A stretch of DNA of 64,000 nt from Streptomyces sp. NBC_00287 (GTDB lineage: Bacteria; Actinomycetota; Actinomycetes; Streptomycetales; Streptomycetaceae), in assembly GCF_036173105.1 (NCBI RefSeq), contig NZ_CP108053.1:2790001-2854000 (forward strand), given 5' to 3'. Each line of letters begins with the position of its first letter. Position 1 is the first letter of the stretch. The notes under the pieces were generated by a model. It worked only from the letters and a program-made list of their open reading frames with translations. It did no database searches and had not been told where the DNA came from. Position numbers and translations under genes: made by a program. Below are positions 17,691 through 26,807 of the stretch, in pieces.

Positions 17691-18374
17691 ATGTACAAGC
17701 TCACCGGCGTCACCAAGCGCTACACGCGCGGCAAGGAGACGGTGGAAGCGCTGCGCGACGTCGATCTCACCATCGAGGACGGCGACCGGCTCGTCATCCA
17801 GGGCCCCACCGGCGGTGGCAAGTCGACGCTGCTGCAGATGATCGGCGGCCTGGACCGCCCCTCCGAGGGCAGCGTGGAACTGGACGGTGTCGACCTCGGG
17901 TCGGTCAGCGAGGCCCGGCTGACCCGGCTGCGCGCGGAGAAGATCGGCATCATCTTCCAGGCGTTCAACCTGATCCCCACCCTGACCGCACAGGAGAACG
18001 TCGAGACCGCCCTCGTCCCGCTCGGGATCAAGCCCGCCGAGCGGCGTGAACGGGCCGCCGAGGCCCTGCGCTCCGTCGGCCTCGGCGAACGCCTCACCCA
18101 CGTCCCGTCGGAGATGTCCGGCGGCCAGCAACAGCGCGTCGCCATCGCCCGCGCGCTGGTGAAGCGGCCGAAGGTGCTGCTCGCCGACGAGCCCACGGGC
18201 AACCTCGACGAGGCCACCCGCGACGACATCATGGCCCTGCTGGAGGGCCTGTGGCGCGAGCACGGCCTGACCTTCGTCATGGTCACCCACGACTCGTCGA
18301 TAGCCCGCCGTGCCCCGCGCCTGGCAACCATCAGGTCGGGACGGATCACGCTGACGGAGCAGTACGTGGCGTAG
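17691..18374 (+). CDS. MacB/LolD-like ABC transporter ATP-binding protein
   Basis: The 227-residue ATPase has Walker A GPTGGGKST, signature MSGGQQQRVAIARAL, Walker B VLLADEPTGNLD and H-loop VTHDSS. The QQQR signature and DEPTGNLD are typical of LolD/MacB ATPases that partner FtsX-type permeases such as the one immediately upstream. The 3' end overlaps the convergent aldo/keto reductase by 29 nt. Substrate could be an antimicrobial peptide, lipid or envelope signal. Confidence 0.92.
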   Translation: MYKLTGVTKRYTRGKETVEALRDVDLTIEDGDRLVIQGPTGGGKSTLLQMIGGLDRPSEGSVELDGVDLGSVSEARLTRLRAEKIGIIFQAFNLIPTLTAQENVETALVPLGIKPAERRERAAEALRSVGLGERLTHVPSEMSGGQQQRVAIARALVKRPKVLLADEPTGNLDEATRDDIMALLEGLWREHGLTFVMVTHDSSIARRAPRLATIRSGRITLTEQYVA

Positions 18375-19368
18375 GGGCCGAAGGGCCGCTCAGAATGCCG
18401 TCGACCTCGGTCAACTGGTCGACGGTGAGCGGCCCTTGGGCGATCGCCCCCGCGTTCTCCTCGGCCTGCGCCACCGTACGGAACCCCGGAATCGGCACCG
18501 TGTGCGGGCTGCGCGCCCAGATCCAGGCGAGAGCGCCCTGGGCGAGCGTACGGCCGCCGCTGGTGAGGATCTCCTTGAGCGCGTCGACCCGCTTCAGCCA
18601 CTCCGGGTCGGCGCCCTCCGGGGAGAACCCGGGCAGCCAGGCGGGCGGCGTACTGCGGATGTCCCCGGCGTCCAGGGCCTGCCCGGCGGCCCGCTTCCCG
18701 GTCAGCAACCCCATGGCGAGCGGGCTGCGGTTGATGCTCGCAAGACCCGACTCTGCGCACAGCGCCAGCATTTCGGGCGCGTCCTGAAGCACATTGAGCC
18801 GATGCTGTACGGCCGCACAGTGCGCGCCCTCGGCGAAGACGGCGGCGCGGGCGGGGTCGTCGGTGCTCCAGGCGTAGGCGCGGACGATCCCCTCGCGCAC
18901 GAACTCCTCGCAGATGTCGCGGAGTTCGGCCGCGCGGTCGAAGTCGGCCTCGGACAGGTGCAGTTGGTACAGGTCGACGTAGTCCGTGTCCAGGCGCCGC
19001 AGCGACGCCGTCAGGGCCCGGCGCGCGTACGCCGGCGAGTCGTCGCTGCCGGTGAGGGTCCGGGTCTCCTCGTCGAAGACGTTGCCCCACTTGGTGGCGA
19101 CGACCACATCGGCGCGGCGCTTGCCCAGCGCACGGCCCAGGACGCGCTCGCTGTGCCCGGCGCCGTAGGTGTCGGCGGTGTCGAAGAAGGTGACGCCGAG
19201 GTCGAGGGCGCGGCGGACGGCCCGTACGGACTCCTCGTCGTCTACCCGCCCCCAGCCGAGCGGCTGCCCGTCCGGGTCGCTCCACTCCCCGCCGATCGCC
19301 CAGCAGCCGAAGCCGAGGGCGCTGACGTCGATGCCGCTACGGCCCAGAGTCCTGAAGTTCGTCTCCAT
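18346..19368 (-). CDS. aldo/keto reductase
   Basis: The protein (340 residues from ATG 19368; GTG 19380 would add four) shows the AKR catalytic tetrad in order: Asp and Tyr in FFDTADTYG, Lys in VVVATKWGN, and His in YQLHLSEAD. The C-terminal GFRTVAQAEEN segment binds NADPH. It should reduce aldehydes or ketones in the cytoplasm; the physiological substrate is unknown. Confidence 0.9.
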   Translation of the reverse strand: METNFRTLGRSGIDVSALGFGCWAIGGEWSDPDGQPLGWGRVDDEESVRAVRRALDLGVTFFDTADTYGAGHSERVLGRALGKRRADVVVATKWGNVFDEETRTLTGSDDSPAYARRALTASLRRLDTDYVDLYQLHLSEADFDRAAELRDICEEFVREGIVRAYAWSTDDPARAAVFAEGAHCAAVQHRLNVLQDAPEMLALCAESGLASINRSPLAMGLLTGKRAAGQALDAGDIRSTPPAWLPGFSPEGADPEWLKRVDALKEILTSGGRTLAQGALAWIWARSPHTVPIPGFRTVAQAEENAGAIAQGPLTVDQLTEVDGILSGPSAPTPRTAPSA

Positions 19369-19423
19369 GACCGCAGACACTAGGAGTTGGAGCGCACTTC
19401 AGGGCAAGGGGTCGTACGAAGGT

Positions 19424-19750
19424 CTACGCCTGGCCGGTCTCGAAGCGGCTGATCCTGCCGCTGTCGTCGACCTCGAAGCGCCAGCGGGTGCGCATCTCGC
19501 CCCAGGTGTCGTTGCGGTAGCGGGCGATGAGGGCGTGGCCGCCGTCGGACTCGCGGTCGACCTCCATGTGCCCGTGGGACTGGAAGATCTCCCGGTCGAT
19601 CCAGTCGTCCAGGTCCCGGTCCGCGCCGTCGTCCGCCATGGTCGCGTCCGGGGCGAGCAGGGCCATGAAGGCGTCCCGGTCGTGCTGGTTGACGGCGGTC
19701 ACGAAGTCCCGGACGACCGGGTCGCTGAGGTTCTTCGGTTGGATCGTCAT
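19424..19750 (-). CDS. SnoaL-like / NTF2-fold protein
   Basis: The 108-residue protein is a stand-alone NTF2-like domain: an N-terminal helix (VVRDFVTAVNQHDRDAFMALLAPDA) followed by beta-strands with conserved acidic and aromatic positions. The ATG at 19750 was chosen because it begins the recognisable domain. Such proteins may be small isomerases or binding proteins. It has no obvious operon partner, and its role is unknown. Confidence 0.7.
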   Translation of the reverse strand: MTIQPKNLSDPVVRDFVTAVNQHDRDAFMALLAPDATMADDGADRDLDDWIDREIFQSHGHMEVDRESDGGHALIARYRNDTWGEMRTRWRFEVDDSGRISRFETGQA

Positions 19751-19881
19751 GACGGCAGACTCACACCGCTCCCGGCGCCCCGCCACCCGAACGGCGGTCC
19801 GGGCAGGCCCGCGGGGTGTGAGGGGTGCGACGGTGGACACGCGGGAGGGGACTGTTCCTGCTGTCTGTTCCGGGAGACATC

Positions 19882-20439
<558 letters not shown>

Positions 20440-20474
20440 GGGCCGCTGTCAGAGGGGCATGGCAGGCTCGCCGT

Positions 20475-20831
20475 ATGACTGAACAGGCCACCCCTGCCGA
20501 GACCGCCGCCGCAGATCTCTTCGCCGGCATCGACGACCTGTGGACCTGGCTGGAGGCCAGCCGCCCGATCGACGGCCGGGAAGGCCTGCTCCTGCGGATC
20601 CTGAAACTGTCGGAGGAGGCCGGTGAGGTCGCCGAGGCGGTGATCGGGGCGACCGGTCAGAACCCGCGCAAGGGCGTGACGCACACCTGGGACGACGTCC
20701 AGGCGGAACTCTGCGATGTCGTGATCACGGCGTTGATCGTGCTGCGGACGCTGACTCCCGACACGCGGGAGGTGTTCACTCGGCATCTGACGCGGGTCAT
20801 GGCACGGTCCCTCGGAGAAAGCGGGTCCTAG
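20475..20831 (+). CDS. MazG-like nucleotide pyrophosphohydrolase family protein
   Basis: The 118-residue protein has the all-alpha NTP-PPase motifs: EExxE-like SEEAGEVAEAV (about residues 39-49) and ExxD in ELCDVVITALIV. These hold Mg2+ for hydrolysis of NTPs to NMPs. It likely cleans non-canonical nucleotides, though the substrate is unknown. It ends 8 nt before the convergent stop of the nphT7-like gene, marking the left edge of the biosynthetic cluster. Confidence 0.85.
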   Translation: MTEQATPAETAAADLFAGIDDLWTWLEASRPIDGREGLLLRILKLSEEAGEVAEAVIGATGQNPRKGVTHTWDDVQAELCDVVITALIVLRTLTPDTREVFTRHLTRVMARSLGESGS

Positions 20832-20839
20832 GGGGCGCG

Positions 20840-21817
20840 TCACCACTCGATGAGTGCCAGGCCCGCCGCCATGCCGCCGCCGAAACCGGCCAGGAGGATC
20901 AGTTCGCCGGGGCGAAAGGCGCCCGCGCGGGCGGCCGTGTCGAGGGTGATCGGTATCGAGGCGGCGCCCGTGTTGCCGTAGTGCGTCAGGGTCCGGTGCG
21001 TTTCGGCGCGCGGCAGGCCGAGTTCGGCGACGAGCTGGTCCAGCAGGACTCCGTTGGCCTGGTGCGGGACGACATGGCGGACGTCGCCGGGCGAGACGGC
21101 GGCGTCGTGGAGGAACTGCTTGACCAGCTGCGGCAGTCGGCCTGCGACGAACTCGCGTACTGCCCTGCCGTCCATCGCGAAGTAGTGCAGGCCCGCGGCC
21201 AGGGCCTCGGCGTCGCAGGACCGTCGGCTGCCGCCGGCGGGGACCTGGATCAGATCCGCGAGCTCACCGAAGGTGTGCAGAGCACAGTGGCGTATGCCGC
21301 CGCCCCGGCGCGCCGGGCCCAGGACCATCGCCCCGGCGCCGTCGCCGAACAGGACGACGGTCCTGCGGTCGGCCGGGTCGAGGATGCGCGAGTACACATC
21401 CGCTCCGACGACCAGCGCGCAGCCGCCGGAGCGGGCCAGCGCGGCCTCGGCGGTGGCGAGGGCGAAGACGGCGCCGGAGCAGACGGCGTTGAGATCGAAG
21501 GCCGCCGCGTCGCGCGCGCCGAGGCGGTGCTGGACGTAGGCGGCCGTGGGCGGTTGCGGCCGGTCCGGAGTGGAGGTGGCCACCACGATCACCGACAGCT
21601 GGTCGGCGGTGATGCCGGCCGAGTCCAGGGCCGCGCGGGCGGCGGCGGTGGCCAGGTCCGAGGTGGCCTCGTCCGGGGCCGCCCAGCGCCGTTCACGGAT
21701 CGCGGTCTTGCGCAGGATCCAGGAACCGTCGACGCCCGCCCCGGCACCCGCCTCGTTGTTGGGGACGACCCGCTCCGGGACGTGTGCGCCGGTGCCGAGG
21801 ACCGCCACGGTCGTCAT
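20840..21817 (-). CDS. nphT7: acetoacetyl-CoA synthase, NphT7-like (KAS III fold)
   Basis: The 325-residue protein is a KAS III homologue. It has the catalytic Cys in NAVCSGAVFAL, His in VPHQANGVLL and Asn in HYGNTGAASIP. Throughout its length it closely resembles NphT7 of Streptomyces sp. CL190 as I remember it, including STPDRPQPPTAAYVQH and the GFGGGMAA-LALIEW ending. NphT7 condenses acetyl-CoA with malonyl-CoA to give acetoacetyl-CoA, the irreversible entry to the mevalonate pathway. In CL190 nphT7 lies directly after HMG-CoA synthase; here an exporter and a transposase-derived gene separate them. The ATG at 21817 is 20 nt after the MMPL stop, so it is probably cotranscribed with the exporter. 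Confidence 0.92.
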   Translation of the reverse strand: MTTVAVLGTGAHVPERVVPNNEAGAGAGVDGSWILRKTAIRERRWAAPDEATSDLATAAARAALDSAGITADQLSVIVVATSTPDRPQPPTAAYVQHRLGARDAAAFDLNAVCSGAVFALATAEAALARSGGCALVVGADVYSRILDPADRRTVVLFGDGAGAMVLGPARRGGGIRHCALHTFGELADLIQVPAGGSRRSCDAEALAAGLHYFAMDGRAVREFVAGRLPQLVKQFLHDAAVSPGDVRHVVPHQANGVLLDQLVAELGLPRAETHRTLTHYGNTGAASIPITLDTAARAGAFRPGELILLAGFGGGMAAGLALIEW

Positions 21818-21837
21818 ACGGGTCGTCCCTTCCGGAC

Positions 21838-24126
21838 TCAGGACTCTTCTTGCCGCGCGGCGGAAGCGCCGCCGACCTGGACCGGGCCGGCTCCTGCCGA
21901 CTTGCCGGGCGGCGGGGGCTCCTCCTCGGTCAGTCCGATGCGGGCGTGCAGCCGGGCCAGGGGGGCCGGGGCCCACCAGTTGTAGGTGCCCAGCAGCCGC
22001 ATCATCGCGGGGGCGAGCAGACACCGTACGATCACGGCGTCCACCAGCACGGTCAGGGCCAGGCCCAGGCCGAACAGCTGCATGAAGGACACCTTCGACA
22101 CGCCCATGCCGGTGAACACGATGGCCATGAGGACCGCGGCCGCGGTGAAGACGCGACCGGTGCGGGCCACGCCCATCGCCACGGCGTGCGTGTTGTCCTC
22201 GGTGGTGCGCTGCCCGGAGGCGAGCCACTCCTCGCGGATACGCGAGAGCAGGAACACCTCGTAGTCCATGGACAGTCCGAAGGCGAGGCAGAACATCAGG
22301 ACGGGGATGTTCGCCACGAGGTACCCGGTCGCCGTGAAGTCCAGCAGACCGGACAGATGGCCCTCCTGATACACCCACACCATCGCGCCGAACGCGGCAC
22401 CGAGCGACAGGGTGTTCATCACCAGCGCCTTGATGGGCAGCACCAGGCTGCCGGTGAACAGGAACAGCAGCACGAACATGCTGAGCGCGATGAGCGCGGC
22501 GGCGTACGGCAGCGGGTCGGCGAGCGCGTCGATCACGTCCTGGTTCTCCGCCGCGGCACCGGCGAACAGGGTGTCCCCCGGGCTGTCCACGGCACGCAGC
22601 CGGTCCAGCAGCTCCTTGCCCTCGTCGGCGTAGGGGTCCACGGCGGTGCCGATCCGCAGGACCGCGCCCGCCTCGTTGACCATGCCGGGGGTGGCCGGGC
22701 CGGCCTGGGTGCCGTCGACGAAGGTGCCGGCGCCGCTCAGTACATCGGAGACGCCCTCGACGCGGGACAGCTCAGTGGCGTACGCGGCGAGCTCCTGGGT
22801 GCCGCCGTCGAAGTCGGGCAGCACGATCGTGCTCGCGGCGGCGGCGTCCTCGGCGAAGTCGTCCCGCAGCAGATCACCGACCTGACGGCTCTCCGAAACG
22901 GCCGCGGTGATCACCCGGTCGTCGGGATAGCCCCACTTCGACGACAGGAAGGGCGCCCCGAGCAGCAGCAGAAGGGCGGTGGTCAGTACGGCGATGGGGG
23001 TGGCGCGCCGGGTGACGGCGACGACCATGCGGTACCAGCGACTGTCCTCGGGGGCGATGACGCGCGCCGGCTTCAGGCGGAACCAGCGCCGCAGCGGGAC
23101 CCGTACGTCGTACTTGTCGACCCGGTGTCCCAGCAGGATGAGGGCCGCGGGCAGGACGAGCACCGCGGTCAGCACGCCGACCAGGACGACGGCGACACCG
23201 ACGTAGGCGAACGACTTGAGGAAGAACACCGGAAAGACGATCAGCGCCGCGAGCGCCAGGGCGACGGTCACACCCGAGAAGACCACGGTCCGGCCGGCTG
23301 TCTGCACGGTGCGCAGCACGGCGTTTCTCGCGTCGAGGCCCGCCGCGAGTTCCTCGCGGTACCGGCTGACCATGAGCAGGCTGTAGTCGATGCCGAGGGC
23401 GAGACCCAGCACGGTCGTCATATTGAGGGCGTAGATGGACACATCCGCGAACGTGGTCACCAGCCGCAGCACGGCGAGCGTCGTCACGATGGAGACCATG
23501 CCGATCAGCAGCGGCAGACCGGCCGCGATCAGACTGCCGAAAACCACCATCAGCACGATGAGGGTGATCGGGAAGGCCACCGCCTCACCCATCGTGGCGT
23601 CCTCGGTGACCTGGCTGTTCAGCTCGGCGTTCAGCGGTCCGTAGCCGCCGACGCGGACGGTGACGCCCTCCGGTCGCGGCGCCTCGTCCAGCAGTTCGTC
23701 CGAGACCTTCGGCAGATCGGTCTCGCTGGCGTCGATGTGCGCCGTGACGAGTCCGGTGTCGCCGTTCTCGCTGCGCAGCGCCGCTCCGGCTTCGGGGCCG
23801 AGGCTCCAGTAGGACCGGATGCCGTCGATGTCGTCACGTTCGTCGAGCCAGTCGGCGAGTTCCTGGCCGGCGCTCCGCGCCGGCGCACCGTCGACGCCGT
23901 CCTCGGACGTGACCGCGATGATCAGGTTCGGCTGGACACCGCGGAAGTGGTCGTCGACGAGGGTGGTGGCCCGCGCCGACTCCGAGTCCGGCGAGGTGTA
24001 TCCGCCGGCTTTCAGCCGGTCCATGACCGAGAAGCCCACGGCGCCGCACAGCATCACCACCACCAGCGCGCCGATGAGCACTGCCTTGGGCCGGTCGATC
24101 GCGAGTCGAGCGATTCGGGTCAGCAT
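21838..24126 (-). CDS. MMPL/RND-family exporter
   Basis: The 762-residue protein has the MMPL architecture: one N-terminal helix, an extracytoplasmic domain, a block of five or six helices (residues about 180-370), a second soluble domain, and a last helix block with LAFGLSMDYEVFLLSRIREEW. The equivalent motif in the first half is LGLALGIDYSLLMVSRYREEL. These proteins use the proton gradient to export lipids or hydrophobic metabolites. Its location inside the phenazine-terpenoid cluster suggests export of the prenylated phenazine and self-resistance. It diverges from the transposase-derived gene. Confidence 0.9.
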   Translation of the reverse strand: MLTRIARLAIDRPKAVLIGALVVVMLCGAVGFSVMDRLKAGGYTSPDSESARATTLVDDHFRGVQPNLIIAVTSEDGVDGAPARSAGQELADWLDERDDIDGIRSYWSLGPEAGAALRSENGDTGLVTAHIDASETDLPKVSDELLDEAPRPEGVTVRVGGYGPLNAELNSQVTEDATMGEAVAFPITLIVLMVVFGSLIAAGLPLLIGMVSIVTTLAVLRLVTTFADVSIYALNMTTVLGLALGIDYSLLMVSRYREELAAGLDARNAVLRTVQTAGRTVVFSGVTVALALAALIVFPVFFLKSFAYVGVAVVLVGVLTAVLVLPAALILLGHRVDKYDVRVPLRRWFRLKPARVIAPEDSRWYRMVVAVTRRATPIAVLTTALLLLLGAPFLSSKWGYPDDRVITAAVSESRQVGDLLRDDFAEDAAAASTIVLPDFDGGTQELAAYATELSRVEGVSDVLSGAGTFVDGTQAGPATPGMVNEAGAVLRIGTAVDPYADEGKELLDRLRAVDSPGDTLFAGAAAENQDVIDALADPLPYAAALIALSMFVLLFLFTGSLVLPIKALVMNTLSLGAAFGAMVWVYQEGHLSGLLDFTATGYLVANIPVLMFCLAFGLSMDYEVFLLSRIREEWLASGQRTTEDNTHAVAMGVARTGRVFTAAAVLMAIVFTGMGVSKVSFMQLFGLGLALTVLVDAVIVRCLLAPAMMRLLGTYNWWAPAPLARLHARIGLTEEEPPPPGKSAGAGPVQVGGASAARQEES

Positions 24127-24383
24127 CCCTGCACCCCTACCACGGCTACCCCTGTTTGTTGCCTGTGTTTTTCGCACCGAGCGTAGAGAGCCACTTCGCC
24201 GATCACTACCACTGCGTTGCCGCATGCAAAGTGCGCGTGTGAATTCGGCCAGATTCGCGCAATTGCGTGTCCGATTCCCCCGTGGTTGGGAATCCCCCGT
24301 GGCGTTGTCGATCCGGGCCGCCGCTCATTCGACGGATAGGTGACAGGCCTCAAAGGGAGGTCGAGAACAGATGGGGGACGCGA

Positions 24384-25571
24384 ATGACGACGGCCAGGAC
24401 CCTCCCGGAGCGCAGGGCGCTCACGAACGCCGTCGCCACCCGCTACGCCCGGGCCGGCAAGCAGGAGAAGTCCCGGATCCTCGACGAGGTGTGCGCGGCG
24501 ACCGGCTGGCATCGCAGCCATGCCCGCAAGGCGCTGCTGAGGGCGGCCCGTCCGCAGGCGGCCCGGTCGGCGCGCAGCGGTCGCTCCAAGTACGACGGTG
24601 AGGTCATCGCCGCGCTGAACCTCTGCTGGACGGTGCTGGACCGGCCGGCGGGCAAGCGGCTGGCGCCGGTGCTGGCCGATCTCGTGCCGGTGCTGCGCCG
24701 GCACGGGGAGCTGGACATCGGCGAGGAGACCGCCGAGTTGCTGATGAGCATGTCGGCGGCGACGATCGACCGCCGGCTGGCGCCGCAGCGGCAGCAGTCG
24801 GCCGCGCCCCGGCACATCCGGGCCGGATCGCTGCTGCGCGGCGAACTCCCGCTGCTCACCTGGGCGGAGTGGGACCACACCAAGCCCGGCTTCATGGAGA
24901 TCACGGTGGTCACGCACGACGGCGGGGGTCCGGGCGACGACTGTCTGCGCACGGTGACGGCCACCGACATCGCCACCGGGTGGACGGAGAACCGCACGGT
25001 GCGGGCGGTCAACCGGGTGCCGTTCGCCCTGGACGAGATGGCCCGGCTGCTGCCGTTCCCGGTGCTCGGACTGGACTCGGGCAACTCCGGCGCGGAGGCG
25101 GAGGAGATACTGCTGCGCTGGTGTCTGCAGCGCCGGGTGACCTTCACCCACGCCCGCCCGACGAGCGGCGGCAACCATCACGTCGGCCAGAAGAACTGGA
25201 GCATGCTGCGGAACATCACCGGTGACGGCCGCTACCAGGACACCGGGCAGCTGATCCTGCTCAACAAGATCTGGGCGGCGCTGTCCCGGCTCACCAACTA
25301 CTTCTATCCGCAGCAGCACTCGGTGGCGGCGGAGGGTCCGGGCGGCCGGTCCCGCAAGACGTACGACACGGCGACGCCGTACCGCCGCACGGTCCGGCAC
25401 AGCTCGGTCACGGCGGAGGACAAGGCGATCCTCGCCGACACCTATGTCTGTCTGAATCCGGCCGAGCTGCACCGCCGGATCACCTCCATGACCGACCGGC
25501 TGCGTCTGATGACGACGGCCGCCGCCCCCGCCCACCACCGCGGGCTGCCGGAGCCCGGCTTCGCGTCCTGA
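24384..25571 (+). CDS. transposase-derived DNA-binding protein that appears to lack its DDE triad
   Basis: The 395-residue protein aligns from memory with ISNCY-like integrase-catalytic transposases. It has an N-terminal helix-turn-helix (ILDEVCAATGWHRSHARKAL, residues 32-51), an RNase H-like rve core (residues about 160-275), and a C-terminal NYFYPQQ region. All three catalytic positions appear changed. The EID/EAD segment is EITVV (residue 174), the xDNGSEF segment is DSGNSGAEA (residues 231-239), and the VEQKN segment is VGQKN (residue 268). The frame is intact, GC3 is normal, the GGGGGAC ribosome site is good, and I saw no flanking inverted repeats or target duplication. A domesticated DNA-binding role is plausible. 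It is the only DNA-binding protein in the cluster. Confidence 0.75.
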   Translation: MTTARTLPERRALTNAVATRYARAGKQEKSRILDEVCAATGWHRSHARKALLRAARPQAARSARSGRSKYDGEVIAALNLCWTVLDRPAGKRLAPVLADLVPVLRRHGELDIGEETAELLMSMSAATIDRRLAPQRQQSAAPRHIRAGSLLRGELPLLTWAEWDHTKPGFMEITVVTHDGGGPGDDCLRTVTATDIATGWTENRTVRAVNRVPFALDEMARLLPFPVLGLDSGNSGAEAEEILLRWCLQRRVTFTHARPTSGGNHHVGQKNWSMLRNITGDGRYQDTGQLILLNKIWAALSRLTNYFYPQQHSVAAEGPGGRSRKTYDTATPYRRTVRHSSVTAEDKAILADTYVCLNPAELHRRITSMTDRLRLMTTAAAPAHHRGLPEPGFAS

Positions 25572-25578
25572 CACACGT

Positions 25579-25614
25579 CTACGCCCCTACGGCTCGACTG
25601 CCGTAGGGGCGTAG
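25579..25614. terminator. bidirectional terminator hairpin
   Basis: CTACGCCCCTACGG and CCGTAGGGGCGTAG form a perfect 14-bp stem with an 8-nt loop between the convergent stops of the transposase-derived gene and HMG-CoA synthase. No long T-tract follows, as is usual in Streptomyces. Confidence 0.85.
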
Positions 25615-25628
25615 GTGTTGACGGGGCG

Positions 25629-26804
25629 TCAGCAGGGTTCGTACAGGCGCTTGTGGTCGCAGATGCCGGCCAGGCGGTAGGGGCCCTGGGTCTGGCGCGG
25701 CAGCAGGTGCTCGGTGCCGTCGGCCGGGAGGCGGCTGCCGCGCAAGTCGCGGTAGGCGGCGTAGTCGATGGGCTCGCGGGCGTCGATGGCCTCGCGGTGC
25801 GTGTTGGTCCGCAGGTGCGCACGGTAGCCGGGTACGACGGTGCCGGCGAAGAACTCCGCGACGCTGCCGGAGCCGTAGCTGAGGAACCCAACGGCTTGAC
25901 CGCTCAGGTCCTCCGCCGTGTCGAGCAGCGCGGCCAGCCCAAGGTAGACGGAGGCGGTGTAGCTGTTGCCGACGACGCTGTTGTACGCCGTCGTCCGCCC
26001 GAGCACCCGGGCGATCAGCGCGTCGTCGGTGTCCTCGCCGCAGCAGTGCAGCAGATGCCGGTGCGCCTTGTACGCCATCTTCGTGAACGGCTGGTGGTAG
26101 CAGATGGCGGTGAACTCCTCGAGGCCGCGGCCGCCCTGCTCGCCGTAGTCCTTCCACGCGCCCTCCACCGCCTGGAGGTAGGCGGAGATGGACTCCTGGC
26201 CGTCCACCAGCGCGGTGTCGCGGTAGTTGGGCCGCCAGAAGTCCATGACGTCGGCGGTGAACAGTCCCGAGGGGGCCTCGACGCGCAGGAGTGCGGGGTC
26301 GGCCGAGACCAGCATGGCCACCGCGGCGGCGCCCTGGGTGGCCTCGCCGGGGCTGTCCAGGTCGTACTTCGAGACATCGCTGGCGATCACCAGGACGCGC
26401 TGGCCGGGGTCGCGGTGGACGAGGGCGACGGCGAACTGGAGTGCCGCGGTGGCGCTGTAGCAGGCCTGCTTCAGCTCGACGACCCGGGTGGAGGAGGGCA
26501 GCCCGAGCAGGGAGTGGACGTAGACGCCGGCCGCCTTGGCCTGGTCGATGGAGGTCTCGGTGGCGAATACGAGGGTGCGCAGGCCGTCGGTGCCGTGCCG
26601 GGCGACGAGGGGCCGGGCCGCGGCGGCGGCCATGGTGACGATGTCCTCGTCGACGGCGGGGACGCTCATCGACCGCTGGCCGATGCCGAGGTGGTACTTG
26701 TCGATCTCGGTGCCGTTGTGGCGGGCCAGTTCCGTGTGCGGCAGGACGAACCGTGTCGTCGCGAACGACAGATCGTGCAGTCCGATGGAGCCGGAGTCGA
26801 CCAT
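25629..26804 (-). CDS. hydroxymethylglutaryl-CoA synthase
   Basis: The 391-residue enzyme condenses acetoacetyl-CoA and acetyl-CoA to HMG-CoA. The active-site Cys lies in ELKQACYSATAAL (about residue 112), with general-acid Glu in ATETSID and His in YHQPFTKMAYKAH. Length matches bacterial HMG-CoA synthases. It is the last gene of the mevalonate operon, starting 3 nt after the HMG-CoA reductase stop. The terminator at 25579-25614 follows. Confidence 0.95.
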   Translation of the reverse strand: MVDSGSIGLHDLSFATTRFVLPHTELARHNGTEIDKYHLGIGQRSMSVPAVDEDIVTMAAAAARPLVARHGTDGLRTLVFATETSIDQAKAAGVYVHSLLGLPSSTRVVELKQACYSATAALQFAVALVHRDPGQRVLVIASDVSKYDLDSPGEATQGAAAVAMLVSADPALLRVEAPSGLFTADVMDFWRPNYRDTALVDGQESISAYLQAVEGAWKDYGEQGGRGLEEFTAICYHQPFTKMAYKAHRHLLHCCGEDTDDALIARVLGRTTAYNSVVGNSYTASVYLGLAALLDTAEDLSGQAVGFLSYGSGSVAEFFAGTVVPGYRAHLRTNTHREAIDAREPIDYAAYRDLRGSRLPADGTEHLLPRQTQGPYRLAGICDHKRLYEPC

Positions 26805-26807
26805 GCT

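Noticed and set aside
21784..24186. An 800-codon plus-strand frame opposite the MMPL gene
   Set aside because: It is rich in His, Gln, Arg and Gly with no recognisable domain, the usual shadow of a high-GC gene. The minus-strand MMPL motifs are unambiguous.
24200..24270. A third copy of the shared cluster element upstream of the MMPL gene
   Set aside because: The region has GCGCAATTGCG and TGAATTCGG fragments but lacks the GTGAGTCA core and the order seen at the two accepted copies.
24240..24383. Possible terminal inverted repeats of an insertion sequence around the transposase homologue
   Set aside because: A short hairpin (GATTCCC/GGGAATC at 24273-24294) and a direct repeat of TCCCCCGTGG are present upstream, but no matching end was found downstream of 25571; the downstream hairpin is a different sequence and fits a terminator.
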